64,000 bases of DNA, taken from the NCBI GenBank assembly GCA_050260055.1, contig JBLNBO010000053.1, positions 1 to 64,000 on the forward strand, in the 5' to 3' direction. The notes under the pieces were generated by a model. That model saw nothing but the letters and a program-made list of their open reading frames with translations, was not told the origin of the DNA and did not search any database. The position numbers were made by a program, and so were the translations under genes. Origin of the DNA: JBLMYQ01 sp050260055. Lineage in GTDB: Bacteria > Bacillota > Clostridia > Acetivibrionales > UBA4821. This document shows positions 35,707 through 45,100 of this stretch, one piece after another (the stretch's first letter is position 1; each line of letters opens with the position of its first letter).

Positions 35707-38700
35707 ATGTCTAAAAGTATTTATAAGAAATTGAGGGGAATGGTTTTAACGGTGGCAATAGTGGCTTGCTTGCTGCCATTGATGATGAAACAGGTAAATG
35801 CTGCTACAATTCATACAGTAACATTACCTTATGAAGCAACAGAAGGTACACGCTGTCAAGCAATAGCAGGTGCACGCTGTCATATTACCGCTGAAGATAT
35901 TTTTGGCAGTGAAGTGGCTAGCGGCGGAGATTATATTAATATAGGGTTCACAAGGCCTATCTCTGACACTCTTGTCAATGGAGATATAGCTTATTCAGAA
36001 GCTGGACCATTTATTGGTACTCCAGAAGCCAGTACAAATTATGGTGAGTGGAATGGATTATATTTAATTAACTATAAAGATTATTATTTTTATGCACCTA
36101 CGTCAGGTACATATACATTTACAGTATTACTTGGTAATGAAGAAACAAGCGCGGAAGATAATTATAATGTAACTATAACCGTCAATAGCAGTAATAATGC
36201 CCCGACAAATATGGCTCTCTCATCCGCTTCGATCGCGGCTGCCAATACCGGTATCAATTCAGCTGTAGGAACGTTAAGCACTACGGATTCAGATGAGGGA
36301 GATTCCTTTACATATACTCTGGTGGCCGGAGACGGTGATACTGATAACGGCAGCTTCAATATATCCGGTAGTTCGCTTAGAACCAATGGAGCGCTTGCTA
36401 TAGGAACATACAGTGTGCGCGTGAGAACAACAGACAGCGGACCAGCAACATTCGACAAAGCATTCACAATTAGTGTTACAAATTCGATACCGACAAACAT
36501 AACGCTTTCAGCTAATTCAATAAATGCCATAAGTACTGGCGCTAATGTTGAAGTTGGAACATTAAGTACAACCGATGCAGATGCGGGAGATTCATTCTTA
36601 TATTCCAAGGTAGCTGGGGCAGGTGCTGCCGATAACGGTAGCTTCAATATATCCGGCAATTCTCTTAGGACAAATGGAGTACTTGCTACAGGAAGTTACA
36701 GTGTGCGCATAAAAACAACAGACAATCTGGGGGATTTCTATGAAAAATCATTTACAATCACTGTTTCAAATGTAGCTGGAAAAGCACTGACAGCAGATGA
36801 ATCAGACAATAATGTAGATAATCCTATAGTAATAGGATTTGGAGTAAATGCAGGATTTGCAGGAGCAATAACAGGAGTAAGCTTTAACGGACATGCACTG
36901 ACATCAAATCAGTATACAGTAGATACAGTAAACAACAATAAGGTAACGTTAAATCCAAGCAATAATGATAATGCATATCTCCAAACACCAGCAACAGGAA
37001 ATGTAGTTATCACAGCGACAGGATACAATAATTCAACCATAGCACAAACCATAACAGCAGGAGTAGTAGACACTCTTGTAGTAAGTCAGCAGCCAGCGGC
37101 AGGAACAGCAAGTGGAGACGAATTTGCGACCCAGCCGATAGTCACCCTAAAAGACCAATACGGCAACACCTGTACAAATGGACCATCAGCAACAGCAAAC
37201 GTAGTAGCAACAGCTGCAGGAGGTACAGGAACATGGACAATTGATGGAACAACCACTAAAGCGGCAATAGCAGGAGTGGCAACCTTCGATGATTTGACAT
37301 GTACACTTACAACAGTAGGTACAGGGAAAATCACATTCACAAGTACAGAAACAGTAGACAGCAACCCATTTACAATACCGTTAAAGGCAGCTGTAGCATT
37401 AACAGCAGACACGACAGCAAACAATGTAGATAATAATATAGAAGTAACGTTTATAGCAGACGCAGATTTTGAAGCAGCAATAACAAGTGTAAGCTTCAAT
37501 GGGTCAGCATTAACAGCAACAACCGACTATGTAGTTGCCAGCGGAAAAGTAACGTTGAAACCGAGTGGAGGAAATGCCGTTCTGCAGACACCTGCAACAG
37601 GAAATGTAGTAATAGCGGCAACAGGATACAACAACTCGACAGTGTCCCAGACAATAACAATAGGAGCAGTTGCAAAGATGGAAGTAACCCAAAACATTAC
37701 AGCACCAGCAACTAATGGGGGACAATTTGCACAACAGCCTAAAGTGGCATTGGAGGATCAGTACGGAAATATCTGTGCAAATGATAGTACAACTGTAATA
37801 ACGGTATCCAAGAAGGATTTAGGAATCTGGACACTTACAGGAACTTTGACAACCACAGCAAGCTCGGGGGTAGCAACCTTCAGCGGATTAGGAGTAACCA
37901 ATACGGCGGCAGTAACAGGAGCACAACTAGCATTTGATACAACTGGGCTAACACAGGTAACAAGTGCAGTAGTAAACTTACCTGCCCCAGCAAGCAATCA
38001 CTCCAACAGCCCAATAATTACTACTCCTCCGACTACAGAGACAAACACAGTAGTAATAGTAAACGGACAGGAACAAAATGCGGGAACAACAAATACAACA
38101 ACAATAGAAGATAAAACAGTAACAACAATAACAGTAGATGATAAGAAAATAGATGAGAAGCTTAGTACAGAAGGAAACAACGCGACAGTAGTAATACCTG
38201 TAAACAATAATTCCGATGTAGTAGTAGGAGTCTTGAATGGACAAACCGTAAAAAATATGGAGGCAAAAGAAGCAGTATTGGAAATAAAAACAGAGAACGT
38301 TACATATACCCTGCCTGCTTCTGAAATAAATATAGACGATGTATCTTCACAAATAGGTAAACAGGTGGAACTCAAGGATATAAAAGTAAGTGTGACAATT
38401 GCAGAGCCACCAACTGACACAGCGAGAATAGTAGAGGATACTGCAAATAAAAATAGTTACCAGGTGGTAGTAAAACCGGTTGAGTTTCAAATAACCTGTA
38501 CAAGTGGTAATAAGACTGTAGATGTATCAAAATTCAACGGTTATGTTGAGAGAACGGTTGCTATACCTGATGGAGTAGACCCAAGCAAGATTACTACAGG
38601 GATTGTACTTAACAAGGATGGAACATTTTCACATGTACCAACAGCGATAATTGTAGTTAATGGCAAATACTACGCAAAAATCAACAGCTTGACAAATAGT

Positions 38701-39294
38701 GCTTATTCAGTTATTTGGAGTCCAAAAAGCTTTAAGGATGTAGAAAATCACTGGGCAAAAGAGGCCGTAAACGACATGGGCTCAAGATTGGTAATCGACG
38801 GAGTCGGGGAAGACAAATTTAAGCCTGATAGTGATATTACAAGAGCGGAATTTGCAGCGATTGTAGTAAGAGCTCTCGGACTTATGAGAAAAGGAACCGG
38901 GAAGGATTCATTCAAAGATGTTAGAAATACTGATTGGTATTTCGATGCAGTGTCTATTGCCTATGAATACAAACTAGTCAACGGATACGAAGATGGAAAC
39001 TTTGAACCAATGGATAAAATCACACGTGAACAAGCGATGACAATGATTGCAAGGGCAATAAAAATCACTGGGCTAAAAATTGAATTCAAGGATGGCGAAG
39101 TAGAAAAGCTCTTTACGGAGTATGAAGATTCAGAACAATCCTCTGCATGGGCAAAGGACAGTATTGCTGCTTGTGTAAAGGCAGGCATAGTTTCAGGAAA
39201 AAGTGGACGAACACTTGCACCAAAGGACGAAATAACAAGAGCTGAAGTGGCCGCAATTGTGGAAAGATTGTTGCGGAAATCTGGTTTGATATAA
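35707..39294 (+). CDS. Large S-layer-type surface protein with Ig/cadherin-like repeats and three SLH domains
   Basis: 1195 residues with a signal peptide ending near VNAAT. Residues ~160-355 hold two cadherin-like repeats (each with STTD and DNGSFNISG). Residues ~358-760 hold two alternating pairs of an NNVDN...SFNG module and an Ig-like DQYGN module. Residues ~800-1000 are of unknown type, and ~1008-1195 carry three SLH domains (FKDVENHWAKEAV; DITRAEFAAIVVRALG) that anchor to pyruvylated wall polysaccharide. ATG 35707 has AAGGGGG 6 bases upstream. The coding sequence is visibly richer in G+C than its surroundings: line 37141-37200 has 28 G/C of 60, against 17 of 60 at 5281-5340 in smc. It is flanked by mntH repeats, a sign of acquisition or rearrangement. 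Confidence 0.9.
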   Translation: MSKSIYKKLRGMVLTVAIVACLLPLMMKQVNAATIHTVTLPYEATEGTRCQAIAGARCHITAEDIFGSEVASGGDYINIGFTRPISDTLVNGDIAYSEAGPFIGTPEASTNYGEWNGLYLINYKDYYFYAPTSGTYTFTVLLGNEETSAEDNYNVTITVNSSNNAPTNMALSSASIAAANTGINSAVGTLSTTDSDEGDSFTYTLVAGDGDTDNGSFNISGSSLRTNGALAIGTYSVRVRTTDSGPATFDKAFTISVTNSIPTNITLSANSINAISTGANVEVGTLSTTDADAGDSFLYSKVAGAGAADNGSFNISGNSLRTNGVLATGSYSVRIKTTDNLGDFYEKSFTITVSNVAGKALTADESDNNVDNPIVIGFGVNAGFAGAITGVSFNGHALTSNQYTVDTVNNNKVTLNPSNNDNAYLQTPATGNVVITATGYNNSTIAQTITAGVVDTLVVSQQPAAGTASGDEFATQPIVTLKDQYGNTCTNGPSATANVVATAAGGTGTWTIDGTTTKAAIAGVATFDDLTCTLTTVGTGKITFTSTETVDSNPFTIPLKAAVALTADTTANNVDNNIEVTFIADADFEAAITSVSFNGSALTATTDYVVASGKVTLKPSGGNAVLQTPATGNVVIAATGYNNSTVSQTITIGAVAKMEVTQNITAPATNGGQFAQQPKVALEDQYGNICANDSTTVITVSKKDLGIWTLTGTLTTTASSGVATFSGLGVTNTAAVTGAQLAFDTTGLTQVTSAVVNLPAPASNHSNSPIITTPPTTETNTVVIVNGQEQNAGTTNTTTIEDKTVTTITVDDKKIDEKLSTEGNNATVVIPVNNNSDVVVGVLNGQTVKNMEAKEAVLEIKTENVTYTLPASEINIDDVSSQIGKQVELKDIKVSVTIAEPPTDTARIVEDTANKNSYQVVVKPVEFQITCTSGNKTVDVSKFNGYVERTVAIPDGVDPSKITTGIVLNKDGTFSHVPTAIIVVNGKYYAKINSLTNSAYSVIWSPKSFKDVENHWAKEAVNDMGSRLVIDGVGEDKFKPDSDITRAEFAAIVVRALGLMRKGTGKDSFKDVRNTDWYFDAVSIAYEYKLVNGYEDGNFEPMDKITREQAMTMIARAIKITGLKIEFKDGEVEKLFTEYEDSEQSSAWAKDSIAACVKAGIVSGKSGRTLAPKDEITRAEVAAIVERLLRKSGLI

Positions 39295-39350
39295 TGTTGT
39301 AAGCATAAAAAATCTGCATCAGAAACAAAGCCTCTTCTCTTCATGAATTT

Positions 39351-39493
39351 TGCTGATTATAACTGGCAGGAAGGAGTTAATGGGGGAATTCGTGAATAAG
39401 AAGGTTACTAATGTGGTCGGGTGGATTATAACAGGGAGGATTATTAGCTTAAATATAGTACTGCTTTATTTAACTTTTGTGGGGAAAATATAA
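39351..39493 (+). pseudogene. Detached duplicate of the mntH 3' end (direct repeat, copy B)
   Basis: Encodes the last ~47 residues of MntH with two changes (Ile to Val, Met to Arg) and its own stop TAA, but no start or upstream part. The first 137 bases match 35247-35383 at 134 positions. It is followed directly by the terminator one would expect for mntH, so it may be the original gene end displaced by the SLH gene. Confidence 0.9.
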
Positions 39494-39499
39494 AAAGAC

Positions 39500-39540
39500 A
39501 AAAGGTTCAAGCCTTAATTAAATGCTTGAACCTTTTAGAT
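39500..39540. terminator. Bidirectional terminator after copy B / ykuS
   Basis: 13-bp stem AAAAGGTTCAAGC / GCTTGAACCTTTT; serves both the plus-strand mntH tail and the minus-strand YkuS-like gene. Confidence 0.85.
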
Positions 39541-39791
39541 TATTGTCTTTCAATCAGGTTGACGATTTCTTCCGGACTTAAGCCAGTTGCCTCAATTATA
39601 GGTATATTCGTTGTAACATTCTGAACGCCTAAAAAATTATCATCAATTCCTGTTAAGACTATGGCATCCAGATTTTTAATAAAACTTGGATCGTTCTTAT
39701 GAGTGAAATCTATTTCACTCGCCATATATCCGCGTTGATTTAAATAATTTTTAACTGAAGTCAAACCTTTTTCAATGCCGATGTTTTTCAT
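39540..39791 (-). CDS. ykuS: YkuS family (UPF0180) small protein
   Basis: 83 residues resembling B. subtilis YkuS. GIEKGLTSVKNYLNQRGY at the start, AIVLTGIDDNFLGVQN in the middle and IEATGLSPEEI at the end follow the UPF0180 pattern. Function is unknown; members are found in spore-forming Firmicutes. AGGAGG lies 6 bases before the ATG. Confidence 0.85.
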   Translation of the reverse strand: MKNIGIEKGLTSVKNYLNQRGYMASEIDFTHKNDPSFIKNLDAIVLTGIDDNFLGVQNVTTNIPIIEATGLSPEEIVNLIERQ

Positions 39792-39970
39792 TTTATAACC
39801 TCCTTTGTTCCATATTATTTGCAGATTTTTGAGCTATATTCAAATGCTTTAATTAAATACATTTTAAGGGTAACAATAAAAGATAAAAAAACTTGAAAAA
39901 TATGGAAGATATTATTATAATGTACGTACAAATATGATAATCAAATAGAATGATTGAAAAGGAGATAAAA

Positions 39971-41596
39971 ATGAATAAAAAGCGTCTAACCTTTTTGACA
40001 ATTTTGATTTTTGCATTTATCCTAACACTTGTTCCAGCAGCCAACACCGTTGAAGCACTTGGCGGAATAATAATAGATAAGCCAGTCTTCCCGATTTTAT
40101 CATCAAATGCTAACCTTAGTGATATATATCTATCTACTGGAACAATTAGTCCGGCCTTTGATGCCGATACAACAGCCTACACAGCAAATGCTTATATTGG
40201 CAGCCTTGCTACCACGGATGTAAAAGCTACTGTTGCAGAGTCACATGCTATAATAACCATAAATGGTGAAACAGCAGCCAGCGGAGAATGGCATAATGTA
40301 CCGCTTGTTCTTGGCTCCAATACGATAAATATTGTTGTTACAGCCCAAAACGGAATCACCAAGAAGACATATACGGTGAAAGTTACCGGGCTTCCTTCAA
40401 ACAATGCAAATTTAGCTGGTATTACTCTTTCGACCGGGGACTATACTCCTGCTTTTGCATATGATACCCTCGCATATACACAGACAGTTGATAATTCTGT
40501 TACTTTAGCTGATATACACGTAACCCTGGAAGATAGTACATCGACCTCCAATATAGCTGGACATGATGGATGTCTTAATTTAATAGCAAATCCTTTAGCT
40601 GTTGGTTATAATGATTTCCCAATAACGGTTACAGCGCAAGATGGTACAACGAAAAAGACATATATGGTTACTATTATACGAGAGAAGCCGCCATTTCCAT
40701 CACAGAGCAATAATGCAAAATTAAGCAGTCTGACTCTTACGACTGGAGCTTTGACGCCTAAATTTTCAGCCGATATGACATCCTATACTCAGACAGTTAG
40801 CGACAGCATAACTTTAACTACTATAAGTGTTGCTCCCGAAGATTCGAATGCAACAACCAACATTAATGGAAACGATGGAATACTAAGCTTGATTAATATT
40901 CCATTAGTTGAAGGCGATAATAAGTTGACAGTTGCAGTTACAGCGCAAGACGGAGTCACCAAAAAGACCTATACTATCACGATAAAGAGAGAAGCTTCGG
41001 AAGCAGCAGAAGAATCTGAAACTACTACAGATTCTTCATTAGCACAAACTTCAATTGATTACAGCTCGGCAAGTGATTGGGCAGTTTCCGAGATAGAAGA
41101 GGCTGAAAAGGATAAGCTTATAACAGATAGGGTAAAAGATAACTTCCAGCGCGATATTACAAGGGAAGAATTCTGTGGATTGGCTGTAAAACTCTATGAA
41201 GCATTAAGTGGAGAAAGTACTTCGGCTTCAGGAAATAATCCTTTCAAAGATACATCTGATACCGAAGTAATAAAAGCGGTTAATCTTGGGATAGTAAAAG
41301 GTGTGGCTGCAAATACATTTGCTCCAAATAACAATATCACCCGCCAGGAAATATGCGTTATGCTTTACCGTGCGATTAAGCTGGCAAGACCGAGTATAGA
41401 CTTTGACACTACCGGAGTAAGTAAATTTGCAGATGAAAATAAAATTGCATCCTGGGCTATTGAAGATGTCCGCTTTATGTCAAAACATGGCATTATGAAG
41501 GGGACAGGGAATAATAGCATAAATCCGTTGAGCAATACAACTAGAGAACAGGCTGTAGTGCTCATAAAAAGAACATTTGAAGAATTCAGTAAATAA
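39971..41596 (+). CDS. SLH-domain surface protein with three cadherin-like beta-sandwich repeats
   Basis: 541 residues with a signal peptide (hydrophobic ~8-24, cleavage near VEALG). Three ~95-residue repeats (~46-141, ~142-237, ~245-342) each start N-A-x-L with STG/TTG and end TAQ(N/D)G(I/T/V)TKKTY, which matches the bacterial cadherin-like beta-sandwich module. Residues ~365-540 hold three SLH domains, the first degenerate. It should be displayed on the cell wall. ATG 39971 has AAAAGGAG 6 bases upstream; an in-frame ATG at 39950 precedes that site. It differs in module type from the larger SLH protein upstream. Confidence 0.9.
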   Translation: MNKKRLTFLTILIFAFILTLVPAANTVEALGGIIIDKPVFPILSSNANLSDIYLSTGTISPAFDADTTAYTANAYIGSLATTDVKATVAESHAIITINGETAASGEWHNVPLVLGSNTINIVVTAQNGITKKTYTVKVTGLPSNNANLAGITLSTGDYTPAFAYDTLAYTQTVDNSVTLADIHVTLEDSTSTSNIAGHDGCLNLIANPLAVGYNDFPITVTAQDGTTKKTYMVTIIREKPPFPSQSNNAKLSSLTLTTGALTPKFSADMTSYTQTVSDSITLTTISVAPEDSNATTNINGNDGILSLINIPLVEGDNKLTVAVTAQDGVTKKTYTITIKREASEAAEESETTTDSSLAQTSIDYSSASDWAVSEIEEAEKDKLITDRVKDNFQRDITREEFCGLAVKLYEALSGESTSASGNNPFKDTSDTEVIKAVNLGIVKGVAANTFAPNNNITRQEICVMLYRAIKLARPSIDFDTTGVSKFADENKIASWAIEDVRFMSKHGIMKGTGNNSINPLSNTTREQAVVLIKRTFEEFSK

Positions 41597-41611
41597 TTCT
41601 TAATTATAAAA

Positions 41612-41655
41612 TATAAAAAAGAGGCAAATCCAATTCAAGATTTGCCTCTTTATTG
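41612..41655 (+). terminator. Intrinsic terminator after the second SLH gene
   Basis: 13-bp stem AAAGAGGCAAATC / GATTTGCCTCTTT with an 8-base loop. Confidence 0.85.
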
Positions 41656-41756
41656 ATTCATAAAGCATTTTTGGCGTGATACTTTCTATGAATAAATTTC
41701 TTAATTTTTTTGAAGAATATATTTGATATGAAAATATATCTGGATGGGGTGAAGAT

Positions 41757-41969
41757 ATGGATAAACAGGTTGAACCTACGACGCATGACAGGCTCATGAG
41801 AGCTTGGGAAAATTCAATGGAGTTGGTAAGAGACTTTGAAACATATTCAAAAAGAATTGAAAACAATGAAGTAAAGGAACTATTTAAAAGATTTGCAGAA
41901 GATGAAGGTAAGCACGCTTCAGAACTAAGATATTTACTTGAAAAATACGAAAAAAATGATATAAATTAA
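41757..41969 (+). CDS. Small helical protein, ferritin/rubrerythrin-like half
   Basis: 70 residues predicted as two helices. The second, FKRFAEDEGKHASELRYLLEKY, resembles the ExxH metal-binding helix of rubrerythrin-like four-helix proteins. It is too short for a complete bundle, so dimerisation would be needed. GGGGTGA is 5 bases upstream of the ATG. It sits alone between two strong terminators, which supports it being a real gene. Function unknown. Confidence 0.65.
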   Translation: MDKQVEPTTHDRLMRAWENSMELVRDFETYSKRIENNEVKELFKRFAEDEGKHASELRYLLEKYEKNDIN

Positions 41970-41985
41970 CCATTTCAATTAAGAG

Positions 41986-42036
41986 AAAATAAAGGCAGGT
42001 TGGAACAACTAATTGTTTCGACCTGCCTTTATTATT
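41986..42036 (+). terminator. Intrinsic terminator after the small helical gene
   Basis: Long stem: AATAAAGGCAGGT pairs with ACCTGCCTTTATT, and the inner part extends it (TGGAACAA / TTGTTTCG). Confidence 0.85.
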
Positions 42037-42137
42037 AAATGGGAAGAAATAGGTAGAATGTTGTCGAAAAAAGAGGTATAATTATATTTGGGACGCTATG
42101 AGATGGTTTCGGGAAAATATTAAATATGGAGGCCGTT

Positions 42138-45100
42138 ATGGAAAAAATATTTGATTATATAATTCTTGAAAAAATTTACGAAACTAGTAAATCGGTTGTA
42201 TATAGAGGTAAAAAAGAAGGCCAAGAGCAAACAAATATTATTAAAGTGTTAATTTCAAACTACCCAACCTTATCAGAAATCGCAAGATTTAAACAAGAAT
42301 GTGAAATAATAAAAAGCCTCGATATTGATGGAATAGTAAAAATTTATGAAATGGTAGAGCAAGACAATAAATTTGCTTTAGTACAGGAAGATTTTAATGG
42401 TATATCTCTTAAAGATTACTTAAAAAATAATAAAATTGATATTAAAACCTTTTTAAAAATTGCAATAAAGATTTCGGAAATAATTGGGATAATACATAGA
42501 AAGAATATCATTCATAAAGATATAAAACCTCATAATATAATAATAAATTTAGAAGATGATTTAATTAAGATAACAGACTTTGGAATTGCCGAAGAGCTAA
42601 CCCACAAGAACAAGGAATTATACAATCCTGATGTCATAGAAGGTACACTTCCATACATGTCGCCCGAACAAACAGGTAGAATAAATCGGCCTGTTGATTA
42701 TAGAACAGATTTATACTCATTGGGGATAACCTTTTATGAAATGCTAACCGGAGAACTTCCATTCAAATCAAACGATCCAATCGAATTCGTTCACTCCCAC
42801 ATTGCTAAGATGCCTGTATCCCCAAAAGAAATAAATCCTTCAATCCCAAAAGTAATTTCGGATATAGTTTTAAAGTTAATATCTAAAAATTCGGAAGAAA
42901 GATATCAAAATAGTTTTGGTCTCGAATTTGACTTGAAAGAATGCTTAATGCAATTAGAAGAAAAAAATCAAATAGATGATTTTGAGTTAGCTAAGAATGA
43001 TATATCAATGAAATTTAATATGCCTCAGAACATATTTGGAAGAGATGAAGAAATTAAGACCTTATTATCAGCATTTGAAAAAGTAAGCAGTTCAGACGGT
43101 ACGGCAACTGAAATAATGATGGTATGCGGACAGCCGGGTATTGGCAAATCAATGCTTGTAAATGAAATACATAAGCCTATTGTCGCAAAAAGGGGCTATT
43201 TTATTTGCGGTAAGTATGATCAATTTAGAAGGGATGTTCCATACAGCTCAATTATACAAGCTTTTCAGGGATTAATTAATCAGATACTGGTTGAAAGTGA
43301 TGAAAAAATCGAATTGTGGAGAGAAAAAATTCTTTGTGCATTAGGTAATAATGGGAAAATAATCACTGATGTAATACCTAATGTTAGGCTTATTATCGGA
43401 GAACAGCCTGAAGTACCTGTTCTAGGACCTGAACAGTCTCAAAACAGATTCAACTTAGTATTTAAAAATTTTGTGAGTGTATTTACATCTGCAGAACATC
43501 CAATAGCACTGTTTTTAGACGACCTTCAATGGGCTGACTATGCAAGCCTAATGCTTATTAAGACAATTATTGCTGAAGCAGATATAAAACACTTCTTTTT
43601 CATTGGAGCCTATAGAGACAACGAAGTGTCAATGTCCCATCCGTTAATGATTATGTTGGAAGAAATAAAGAAACAGGGAATTAATATAGATACTATTCAA
43701 ATTGCATCATTAAAAGTTGACAGTGTTAATCAGTTGGTTGCAAATTTCTTAAGATGCAATGAAAAAGAAAGCTTAGAACTTGCAGAAATTATTTATAAGA
43801 AAACAAATGGAAATCCTTTTTTTGTTAATCAATTTTTAAAAACGCTGTATGAAGAGCATTTAATTGAGTTAAATCAAACATCTGGATGGGTTTGGGATAT
43901 AGCAAAGATAAATACTTTGCAGGTAACGGATAATGTTGTACAGATGATGGCTGAAAAGATTAACAAACTTCCTAAAGACACACAGGAAATTTTAAAAATA
44001 TGTGCATGTATTGGGAATAGATTTGACCTTGAAACATTATCTACAGTTGTAAATAAGACAATCGATGAAACACTTGCAGCATTAACATTAGCGGTTCAAG
44101 AAGGCTTAATTTGCTTGTGCGTAGATTTATATAAATTTTATCATGATAGAATTCATGAAGCCGCATACTCACTTATTCCTGATGAAGAAAAAGCCAAAAA
44201 GCATTATGCAATCGGTAATCTCACATTAAGCAATACGCCAGAAGCTGATTTGATAGACAAGATATTATATATTGTGGATCAATTAAATGCAGGAAAAAGT
44301 GAAATAAATTCGGAAGAAGAAAAATATAAACTTGCAAAACTGAACTTGTTAGCTGGAACCAAAGCAAAATCATCTACAGCATATCTTTCTGCGCTAAATT
44401 ATTTAAGAATTGGTATAGATAGTGTTGGCGATGAATGTTGGGAAAAAGATTATCAATTGGCACGTTTACTCCATGAGGAAGCAGCAGAGGCAGCTTTTTT
44501 AAGTACGGATTTTGACGAAATGGAGAAGTTTTCTGAAGTTGTTATTAAAAGGGCTAAAACTGCAACAGACAAAGTAAAAATATATGTTATAAAGATGAAT
44601 TTATGCATGGCTCAAAACCAACCCTCGAAAGGTGTTGAAGCGGGGTATGAGATTCTTGGTTTACTCGGAATAAAAATGCCAAAAAAAGCAAGCGGAATTA
44701 AGCTATTATCTGAGATAATAAAAGTAAAGAAGATGCTTAAGGGTAAAAAGCCTGAAGATATAATTAACCTGCCTGAAATGACAGACCCATATTATCTTTC
44801 GGTAATAAAGATTATTTCATTATTATTGACGGCAGCATATTATTCTGCACCAAAGCTTTTGGCATTAATTGATTTAGAGGCAGTTAAAATTATTATTAAA
44901 CATGGAAATACTTTCTGTTCTCCTTATATATTTTCGACTTATGGGGTATTACTTTTTAGAATTGGGAAAATTGATCAAAGTTATGAATTTGGAAAAATCG
45001 GTATGGCTTTGCTAGAGAAAATGGATGTTAAGGATCAAAAAGCAAAAACAATAATGACAGTCAATACATTCATTAGGCACTGGAAGGAGCATAATAGAAA

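Noticed and set aside
36162..36659. 165-residue antisense frame within the SLH gene
   Set aside because: Repetitive Ser/Val/Leu-rich translation mirrors the repeats on the other strand; no start signals.
35390..39350. SLH gene as a transposon or integron cassette
   Set aside because: No transposase, integrase or inverted repeats; the only repeats are the mntH fragments, which point to homologous recombination.
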